Positions 1-5,291 of a DNA stretch of 5,291 bases are shown here, one piece after another (positions within the stretch are counted from its first letter, which is position 1; the number at the start of each line of letters is the position of its first letter). The notes below the pieces were generated by a model, which saw only the letters and a list, made by a program, of their open reading frames with translations, made no database searches and was not told the DNA's origin. Made by a program: the position numbers and the translations under genes. Source of the DNA: Candidatus Aminicenantota bacterium (GTDB lineage: Bacteria > Acidobacteriota > Aminicenantia > UBA2199); contig JAUWNT010000138.1 in NCBI GenBank assembly GCA_030612495.1, forward strand, positions 1-5,291. The letters run 5' to 3'.

Positions 1-363
1 GGGATTTTAAAAGGGTCTCTAATAGTCAGAGCAAGAAAAGTCACTGATGAAATGGCAATTTCAGCTGCTTATTCAATTGCTAATTTTGCTGAAAAAAATG
101 GGATCAATCCTGATTACATAATGCCAACAATGGATGAAACAGAAGTTTTTGCTCATGAAGCAGCTGATGTAGCAATGGAAGCTATTAAGAATGGAGTTGC
201 AAGAATAAACTTTACAAGAGAAGAAGTTTTTAACAAAACATTAGAGGATATAAATGAAGCAAGAGGTGCTATTGATCTTCTTACGAAAAACAACTTTATC
301 AAAACACCTGATACAAAACTTCTCGAAGATGCTATTCAAAAAGCTATAGAAGCTGTAAAATAA
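1..363 (+). CDS. NAD(P)-dependent malic enzyme, C-terminal part (5' end outside window)
   Basis: Malic enzyme oxidatively decarboxylates malate to pyruvate and CO2 with reduction of NAD(P), in the cytoplasm. The frame is open from base 1, so this is the last 120 codons of a longer gene; the ATG at 52 is internal, because recognisable family sequence (GILKGSLIVRARKVTDEM, visible codons 1-18) lies upstream of it. A second signature, IMPTMDETEVF (codons 40-50), followed by an Ala-rich helix ending GVARI, resembles the C-terminus of bacterial malic enzymes, which typically read IIPTMDEWEVFP. The tail ends with a charged helix and a TAA stop. The catalytic Tyr/Lys and the nucleotide-binding fold would lie in the missing part, so cofactor preference (NAD or NADP) cannot be judged. 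The fumarase genes 22 bases downstream make the malate product that this enzyme would consume, which supports the call. Identification is from remembered family motifs. Confidence 0.86.
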   Translation, partial: GILKGSLIVRARKVTDEMAISAAYSIANFAEKNGINPDYIMPTMDETEVFAHEAADVAMEAIKNGVARINFTREEVFNKTLEDINEARGAIDLLTKNNFIKTPDTKLLEDAIQKAIEAVK

Positions 364-372
364 TTATTATAA

Positions 373-378
373 AAGGAG
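373..378 (+). promoter_or_regulatory. Ribosome binding site of fumarase alpha subunit
   Basis: AAGGAG lies 7 bases before the ATG at 386, inside the 22-base gap after the malic enzyme stop. It is a strong Shine-Dalgarno match at ideal spacing and fixes the alpha-subunit start. The gap is too short for an independent promoter plus terminator, so translation is probably from an operon mRNA. Confidence 0.85.
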
Positions 379-385
379 TCTATTA

Positions 386-1252
386 ATGGAACTTACGCAA
401 TCAGTTCTTGAACTAATAAGAAAAGCATCAACAGATCTGTCGCCTGATGTAGAAAAGGCAATTTTGGATGCTTTTAATAAAGAGAAAGAGGGCTCACCTG
501 CAAGAAGTGTTTTTAATACAATTATAGAAAACATTCGAATGGCAAGAGAACAGAGCACTCCTATGTGCCAGGACACAGGGTCACTCATATTTTATATTGA
601 TTTTCCTGTTGGAGAAACTGAAAAGTTTTATAAAGAAGCTATACATGAAGCAGCAAAAGAGGCAACCAGTTTACAATACCTTAGACCCAATGCTGTAAAT
701 TCAATTACATCAAAAAACAGTGGAAATAATATTGGAATTAATGCTCCATACATTCATTTTCGCCAATGGAACAAAGATGAAGTACGCATTCAGCTAATGC
801 TTAAGGGTGGAGGTAGTGAAAATGTTGGTGCTCAATATAAACTTCCAAATTCAGGGTTAAAAGCCGGAAGGGATATTGCAGGTGTTAGAAAGGTAATTAT
901 TGATGCTGTATTGAATGCACAGGGACTTGGATGTGCTCCGGGGATCATTGGTGTTGGTATTGGTGGTGACAGAGTTACTTCATATATACTTTCTAAAGAA
1001 CAGTTTTTCAGAAAAATAGGTCAAAGAAACCCAAATAAATTGTTGGCTGATTTAGAAATAGGGCTTTATAATGATTTGAATAAACTTGGTATTGGTCCTA
1101 TGGGATTTGGAGGTAAAACAACTGTTCTTGATGTTTTTGTTGATGCACAGGCACGCCATCCTGCATCATTTTTCGTTGCAATTTCATATACATGCTGGGC
1201 TTTTAGAAAAAAGAGTATGACAATCAAAAATGAAGAGGTGACCTATGATTAA
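386..1252 (+). CDS. Class I fumarate hydratase, alpha subunit (Fe-S hydro-lyase)
   Basis: This is the [4Fe-4S]-carrying half of a two-subunit class I fumarase, which interconverts fumarate and (S)-malate in the cytoplasm. The 288 residues match the usual length of about 280-300. The three cluster cysteines expected for the family are visible: C61 in PMCQDTG, C183 in GLGCAPG and C270 in SYTCWAF. Substrate-site elements include Q62-D63 after the first Cys and R100 in LRPNAV; KGGGSEN (140-146), GIGGDR (191-196) and GPMGFGGKTT (237-246) are also typical. In the Leishmania class I enzyme the equivalent Gln-Asp and Arg contact malate. The start is set by AAGGAG upstream. The gene overlaps the beta-subunit gene by 8 bases, consistent with translational coupling and 1:1 assembly. 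The related L(+)-tartrate dehydratase (TtdA) has the same architecture and cannot be excluded by motifs alone, but the malic enzyme neighbour favours fumarase. Confidence 0.94.
   Translation: MELTQSVLELIRKASTDLSPDVEKAILDAFNKEKEGSPARSVFNTIIENIRMAREQSTPMCQDTGSLIFYIDFPVGETEKFYKEAIHEAAKEATSLQYLRPNAVNSITSKNSGNNIGINAPYIHFRQWNKDEVRIQLMLKGGGSENVGAQYKLPNSGLKAGRDIAGVRKVIIDAVLNAQGLGCAPGIIGVGIGGDRVTSYILSKEQFFRKIGQRNPNKLLADLEIGLYNDLNKLGIGPMGFGGKTTVLDVFVDAQARHPASFFVAISYTCWAFRKKSMTIKNEEVTYD
1235..1241 (+). promoter_or_regulatory. Ribosome binding site of fumarase beta subunit, inside alpha gene
   Basis: GAGGTGA sits within the last codons of the alpha subunit, just before the ATG at 1245. The GAGG core is 6 bases from the start codon. 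It supports the overlapping start and coupled translation of the two subunits. Confidence 0.8.
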
Positions 1253-1820
1253 GCTTAATATACCTATTTCTGAGGAAGATATCCGTAAACTAAAAGTCGG
1301 AGATGAGGTTTTTCTCTCAGGTATTATTGTAACAGCAAGGGACCAGGCACATAAATTAATGATTGAAAAGAAACCTGATTTTATACGCAATTTTTTAAAG
1401 GAATCAGTAATATACCACTGTGGTCCGGTTGTAAGAAAAGATAAAGATGGCACATGGAGTTTTGTTTCAGCTGGCCCTACTACATCTATTCGTGAAGAAC
1501 CTTATCAGGCTGATGTTATTTGTGAATATAGCTTAAGAGGAGTAATTGGGAAAGGCGGTATGGGTGAAAAAACTTCACAGGGATTGCAAAAATGTGGGGC
1601 TGTATACTTTCATGCTGTAGGTGGTGCTGGAACACTTATTGCCAATGCTGTAAAAAGGGTGATAAATGTCTTTAAACTGGATGAATTTGGAAGTCCTGAA
1701 GCATTCTGGGTTATTGAAGTGAAAGATTTTCCACTTATTGTAACCATGGATTCTCATGGAGCAAGTTTACATAAAGAAATTCTTGAAAAGTCAAGAAAAA
1801 TAGCTAAAGAGATATCCTGA
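1245..1820 (+). CDS. Class I fumarate hydratase, beta subunit
   Basis: This is the second half of the two-subunit class I fumarase, equivalent to the C-terminal domain of single-chain FumA-type enzymes; it closes over the alpha subunit's iron-sulfur cluster and supplies substrate-binding residues. Its 191 residues are normal for the family. Motifs in order: SGIIVTARDQAHK (25-37), HCGPVV (58-63), SAGPTTSIREE (75-85), IGKGGMGEKT (101-110) and the C-terminal VTMDSHG (166-172). T79, R83 and K103 have the same mutual spacing as T467, R471 and K491 of the Leishmania class I fumarase, recalled as active-site residues, and R32 fits the Arg of the ARDxAH motif. All expected active-site positions therefore look intact. 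The start overlaps the alpha gene by 8 bases and has its own GAGGTGA. The gene ends with TGA, 10 bases before the next start. Tartrate dehydratase beta (TtdB) is the main alternative. Confidence 0.94.
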   Translation: MIKLNIPISEEDIRKLKVGDEVFLSGIIVTARDQAHKLMIEKKPDFIRNFLKESVIYHCGPVVRKDKDGTWSFVSAGPTTSIREEPYQADVICEYSLRGVIGKGGMGEKTSQGLQKCGAVYFHAVGGAGTLIANAVKRVINVFKLDEFGSPEAFWVIEVKDFPLIVTMDSHGASLHKEILEKSRKIAKEIS

Positions 1821-1846
1821 GTTCATTCAAATGAACCCTTTTGAAT
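1821..1846 (+). promoter_or_regulatory. Possible start-codon hairpins of the GH13 gene (two overlapping inverted repeats)
   Basis: Two perfect 7-base inverted repeats overlap at the fumarase/GH13 junction. The first pairs 1821-1827 (GTTCATT) with 1830-1836 (AATGAAC) around a 2-base gap. The second pairs 1825-1831 (ATTCAAA) with 1840-1846 (TTTGAAT) around an 8-base loop. They share bases and so could not form together, and both involve the ATG at 1831. No Shine-Dalgarno sequence precedes this start. Neither stem is followed by a T-run on the + strand, so this is not a rho-independent terminator. A regulatory role is inference; the stems are AT-rich and weak, and chance is possible. Confidence 0.25.
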
Positions 1847-4800
1847 ATTTAAAAAAAAAGGAAGATTCTCTCTTTATTTCTTTAAGTAAAATCGAAAATC
1901 CTTTGAAATGGAAACCAAAACCCGGGATCAAAGGAAAAGAGTTCCATATTTCGCGTAAAATAAGAGACAAATATAAGTTTAAAGATTCTCTATTTCATAT
2001 GTCAGGTAATATGATATTTCCTGATTTTAACTCTGTGAAACTTTTCACTGAGCTTATAAACAAAAAACGTAATATTGAAAAATTTCCAGATCAATTGATT
2101 AAGGCCGGGCAGATAAATGCTATGGGTATGATCGATGAAATCTTACACTATGTTATTGAACTTTACAGAGAAGAAAAAAAACCTGAAATAATGGAAGAAG
2201 CTTTAAATTGGCTATATAAAAAATTGGGTGTTGAAACCGTTGATAATACTTTGCTTGTTTTTGCAAAAAAATTTCCTCCCTTATCAGTGTATAAAGGGAA
2301 ATACAAAGTGGAAGAATATATTGAAAAAAGTTATAAAGGAGTCTCTAACAAACAGATACTTTTAGAAGAGATGATAATGCTCTGGATTTCAAATGTTAAT
2401 CCTGCATTTGATGCTTTTAATGAATTCTATGACAATACTTTATTAAAAAAACAAACAGCTTTTAATCCAATAATTCAAGAATTAAATATATTCTTTGATT
2501 CACAGCCCCTTTTTGGTCCTGATAATGAAAATCTTATATCTATGTTACGCAGTCCTGCAATTTCTGTTCCAGATTCTCTTTCAGGTCAACTGATCTATAT
2601 GAAAAAAAAATGGGGTTTACTTATAAGCAAATATTTATCACGCATTTTATCCGGACTTGACTTGATCAAAGAAGAGGAAAAAATAGGATTCCATGGTCCG
2701 GGAGAAACCCCTGTTTATAATTTTGCTGATTATCAAGGCATGGATCAAAAAGAGGGTTTTAGCCCTGACAGAGATTGGATGCCAAACCTGGTTTTAATAG
2801 CAAAAAATATATATGTATGGATGGATCAACTATCAAAAAAATATGGCAAATCTATTTCAAGATTGAATCAGATCCCGGAACACGAGCTTCAGATATTATC
2901 AAATCAGGGATTTACAGGATTATGGCTGATCGGTATCTGGGAACGAAGCTCTGCATCAAAAAAAATCAAACAAATGTGTGGAAACCCGGAAGCAATGGCA
3001 TCTGCTTATTCTATTCACAATTACAATATTGCATTGGATCTTGGTGGAGATGAAGCATTATACAACCTGAAAAAAAGGTTACAACACTATGGAATTCGAC
3101 TTGCATGTGATATGGTACCAAATCATATGGGTATTGATTCCTTATGGGTTGCAGAACATCCGGATTGGTTTTTGTCTCTTGATAAAAAGCCATTTGAATC
3201 TTATAGTTTTAATGGGCCAGACCTATCTTCAGATAACAGGGTTGAAATATTTCTTGAGGATCATTATTACAACAAAAGCGATGCATCCGTAGTGTTTAAA
3301 AGAAGGGATAAAAAAAATGGAGAAACTCGTTATATCTATCATGGTAATGACGGAACTTCAATGCCCTGGAATGATACAGCTCAGTTAAATTACCTAAATC
3401 CTGAAGTTAGAGAAGCAGTAATTCAACAAATAATATCAGTAGCACGTCAATTTCCAATTATACGCTTTGATGCAGCTATGACCTTAACAAAAAAACATTA
3501 TCAAAGGCTCTGGTTCCCTGAACCTGGTTCAGGCGGAGATATACCCACACGTTCTGAAAAAGGAAAAACAAGAGAAGAGTTTGATAATAAAATGTACGGA
3601 GAATTCTGGAGGGAAGTTGTTGACCGTATTGCAAAGCATGTTCCAGATACTCTTTTATTAGCAGAAGCTTTCTGGTTAATGGAAACCTATTTTGTAAGAA
3701 ATTTAGGAATGCACAGGGTTTATAATAGTGCTTTTATGAATTTTTTAAAAAATGAGGATAATGAAAAGTTCCGTACATCAATAAAGAATGTATTAAAATT
3801 CGATCCTGAAATCCTGAAACGTTTTGTAAATTTTATGAATAACCCGGATGAAGAGACTGCAGTTGCTCAATTTGGAAAGAATGATAAATATTTTGGTATT
3901 TGTATTCTATTGATCACTTTACCCGGATTGCCAATGTTTGGCCATGGACAGATCGAAGGATTTGAAGAAAGGTATGGAATGGAATATAAGCGAGCTTATA
4001 TGGATGAAAATCCAGATAAAGAACTGATCCAGCGCCATGAAAGAGAGATTTTTCCTTTAATTAAAAAACGCTATATTTTTTCAGAAGTATCAAATTTCCT
4101 TTTTTATGATTTTTTTACTTCAAATGGAGCGATTAATGAAAATGTTATTGCTTTTTCAAATCGATTTCATAATGAGAGATCAATTGTAATATTTCATAAT
4201 AAATTCGCTTTAACTTCTGGATGGATAAAAAACTCAATATCAAATATAAATCTTGCACAGGGGTTAGGCCTTCACACTGATAAAGAATATTTTGTGATTT
4301 TTAGAGATCATATAACAAATATGGAATATATAAGAAACTGCAAAGAATTATTTGATAAAGGATTATACATTGAACTTAATGCTTTTAAATTCCAGGTTTT
4401 TCTTGATTTTTATGAAATTAAAGACTCGGATAATAGAATTTATTCGAAATTAGCTTCAATGTTAAAAGGAAAAGGTGTTTCTAACATTTCTGAGACTCTA
4501 AGGAAAAATTTCTTAAATCCATTAATCGAGCCTTTTAAAGATCTTGTTAATATAGAAACTTATCACATTCTTGATATGGATCTGAAAGATTCCAAGCACA
4601 AAAATAATAAAAAGATTCTAAATTTGATTGAAAAAAAATGCAATATTCTCACAAGTATAGTAAGTGATCTGTCAAAAGATGAAAGAAAACCTGATGAGAT
4701 TGTTAGTTTATATAAAAAAAGGTTGAATAATTTCCTTCATTTTCAAGACTTTAAAGATAAGGTCAAAAATAAAATTTCAATACAATCTATGAATCTAATA

Positions 4801-5291
4801 GAACAGATGATATCACATATTAATTCTAACGAGTTAAATATTTTCATACTATTCTCATGGATTTTTGTAAATTGCTTGAAAACTGATATATCAGAGAATA
4901 GCATATATCAAAACATAGAATTAATTGAATATTGGTCTATTGATGAATATATTTCAGAGATTTTATTGCAATTTGGAGCATACAAAGAAGATTCTTTTAA
5001 ATATATAAAGCTTATAAAGGTTTTAACTCGTTATCAGATATGGGCAAAAGCATTAGACGAAAAGAAAGATCTGAATAAGTTAATTGATCTATTCTTTAAA
5101 GATAATGATGTTAAGGAGCTTATTGGAGTAAATCAACACCAAAATATACTCTGGTTCAACAAAGAATCATTCGAAGAGTTATTAAACTGGATCTTTTTAA
5201 TACTCTTATTAGATTATCCAATTCACAAATACCCCTATTCAAAAAATACAAATAAAATGCTATCAAAATATTCAAAAATATTTAAAAATAT
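1831..5291 (+). CDS. Very long GH13 (alpha-amylase superfamily) protein, C-terminus cut by window edge
   Basis: The frame is open for 1153 codons to the window edge. GH13 enzymes cleave or transfer alpha-glucosidic bonds by a retaining mechanism. Residues 1-325 form a mostly helical-looking N-terminal region (GQINAMGMIDEILHYV from 93, LWISNVNPAF about 183-193, FGPDNENLISMLRSPA 228-243). The barrel spans about 327-745: GFTGLWLIGIW (360-370), SAYSIHNYNIALDLGG (391-406), motif I DMVPNHM (427-433), motif II IRFDAAM with R545 and nucleophile D547, motif III LLAEAF with acid/base E612, and motif IV MNNPDEET with D673. Motif IV has Pro672 where His is usual. LPGLPMFGHGQIEG (697-710) replaces the common PGVPLIYYGDE loop. 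A beta-rich-looking segment (about 760-900), a Lys/Asn/Ile-rich helical stretch and the tail motif GVNQHQNILWFN (1099-1110) follow. No signal peptide or clear membrane anchor is visible, so it is probably cytoplasmic. The ATG at 1831 is the first in frame after a TAG at 1801; it lacks a Shine-Dalgarno. The next in-frame ATG, at 1998, would cut conserved-looking sequence. Substrate and product are unknown; glycogen or maltodextrin processing is only a guess. Confidence 0.92.
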   Translation, partial: MNPFEYLKKKEDSLFISLSKIENPLKWKPKPGIKGKEFHISRKIRDKYKFKDSLFHMSGNMIFPDFNSVKLFTELINKKRNIEKFPDQLIKAGQINAMGMIDEILHYVIELYREEKKPEIMEEALNWLYKKLGVETVDNTLLVFAKKFPPLSVYKGKYKVEEYIEKSYKGVSNKQILLEEMIMLWISNVNPAFDAFNEFYDNTLLKKQTAFNPIIQELNIFFDSQPLFGPDNENLISMLRSPAISVPDSLSGQLIYMKKKWGLLISKYLSRILSGLDLIKEEEKIGFHGPGETPVYNFADYQGMDQKEGFSPDRDWMPNLVLIAKNIYVWMDQLSKKYGKSISRLNQIPEHELQILSNQGFTGLWLIGIWERSSASKKIKQMCGNPEAMASAYSIHNYNIALDLGGDEALYNLKKRLQHYGIRLACDMVPNHMGIDSLWVAEHPDWFLSLDKKPFESYSFNGPDLSSDNRVEIFLEDHYYNKSDASVVFKRRDKKNGETRYIYHGNDGTSMPWNDTAQLNYLNPEVREAVIQQIISVARQFPIIRFDAAMTLTKKHYQRLWFPEPGSGGDIPTRSEKGKTREEFDNKMYGEFWREVVDRIAKHVPDTLLLAEAFWLMETYFVRNLGMHRVYNSAFMNFLKNEDNEKFRTSIKNVLKFDPEILKRFVNFMNNPDEETAVAQFGKNDKYFGICILLITLPGLPMFGHGQIEGFEERYGMEYKRAYMDENPDKELIQRHEREIFPLIKKRYIFSEVSNFLFYDFFTSNGAINENVIAFSNRFHNERSIVIFHNKFALTSGWIKNSISNINLAQGLGLHTDKEYFVIFRDHITNMEYIRNCKELFDKGLYIELNAFKFQVFLDFYEIKDSDNRIYSKLASMLKGKGVSNISETLRKNFLNPLIEPFKDLVNIETYHILDMDLKDSKHKNNKKILNLIEKKCNILTSIVSDLSKDERKPDEIVSLYKKRLNNFLHFQDFKDKVKNKISIQSMNLIEQMISHINSNELNIFILFSWIFVNCLKTDISENSIYQNIELIEYWSIDEYISEILLQFGAYKEDSFKYIKLIKVLTRYQIWAKALDEKKDLNKLIDLFFKDNDVKELIGVNQHQNILWFNKESFEELLNWIFLILLLDYPIHKYPYSKNTNKMLSKYSKIFKN
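2806..4065 (+). other. GH13 (beta/alpha)8 catalytic barrel within the long CDS
   Basis: This marks the approximate extent of the catalytic domain, about residues 326-745 of the protein that starts at 1831. It runs from the helix before the first barrel strand (NIYVWMDQLSKKYG) to the helix after the final strand (QRHEREIFPLIKKR). The three carboxylates are encoded at 3469-3471 (D547), 3664-3666 (E612) and 3847-3849 (D673). The motif I NH pair is at 3121-3126. The motif IV Pro codon (CCG) is at 3844-3846. Boundaries are judged by eye from motif positions and may be off by 20-30 residues. Confidence 0.7.

Noticed and set aside
52..54. ATG as a true start of a small 103-residue protein
   Set aside because: The same frame is open upstream to base 1 and encodes recognisable malic enzyme sequence there, so this Met is internal to a truncated gene.
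367..1757. Minus-strand open frames at 367-588, 1184-1453 and 1575-1757
   Set aside because: They are antisense to intact fumarase genes whose active-site motifs are all in the + frame; the translated products show no recognisable features.
1821..1859. Rho-independent terminator between fumarase beta and GH13
   Set aside because: The inverted repeats are AT-rich and followed by an A-run, not a T-run, on the + strand; on the minus strand the T-run precedes rather than follows the stem, and no gene there needs a terminator.
3011..3193. Minus-strand open frame of 60 codons
   Set aside because: It is antisense to GH13 motif I and adjacent conserved sequence, with no independent support.
2775..3292. 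Two + strand open frames of 92 and 67 codons (2775-3053 and 3089-3292)
   Set aside because: They lie entirely inside the conserved GH13 barrel in another frame, have no family-like motifs and no Shine-Dalgarno, and are shadows of the real gene.
1..5291. Defence system, mobile element, CRISPR array or attachment site
   Set aside because: No spaced direct repeats, transposase or integrase motifs, tRNA-like segment or toxin-antitoxin pair is visible; nearly every base is accounted for by metabolic coding sequence.
1831..5291. Frameshift or pseudogene in the GH13 gene
   Set aside because: Reading the frame line by line from 1831 shows no stop codon, and motifs I to IV all appear in the same frame in the correct order.

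Overview
The window is a gene-dense, AT-rich stretch of a bacterial chromosome. All recognisable genes lie on the + strand and are packed head to tail. It contains the 3' end of an NAD(P)-dependent malic enzyme, a complete two-subunit class I (iron-sulfur) fumarate hydratase, and the first 1153 codons of a very long GH13 (alpha-amylase superfamily) protein that is still open at the right edge. I see no RNA genes, mobile elements, CRISPR arrays or long repeats. Taxonomy cannot be fixed from this sequence. The oxygen-sensitive class I fumarase next to malic enzyme, the low GC and the A-rich codon use suggest an anaerobic or microaerophilic bacterium. Clear Shine-Dalgarno sequences precede both fumarase genes.

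Layout: 1-363 is the malic enzyme C-terminus. A 22-base gap carrying AAGGAG leads to the fumarase alpha subunit (386-1252). The beta subunit (1245-1820) overlaps it by 8 bases and completes the active site. Ten bases after the beta stop, an ATG at 1831 opens the GH13 gene. No terminator-like hairpin followed by a T-run is visible at any junction, so the genes are probably co-transcribed.

The first three genes form a coherent pathway: fumarate is hydrated to malate, and malate is oxidatively decarboxylated to pyruvate, giving CO2 and reduced nicotinamide cofactor. The fourth gene belongs to alpha-glucan metabolism and has no obvious enzymatic link to the others.

The GH13 protein is the most interesting part. 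An N-terminal helical-looking region of about 325 residues precedes the barrel. The three catalytic carboxylates are present (D547, E612, D673), but the usual His of motif IV is replaced by Pro (NPD instead of NHD). Motif V and the loop after the barrel also depart from the amylase consensus. A long C-terminal extension follows. There is no signal peptide, so the protein is probably cytoplasmic. From memory it resembles a family of very long, poorly characterised bacterial GH13 proteins whose reaction I cannot name.
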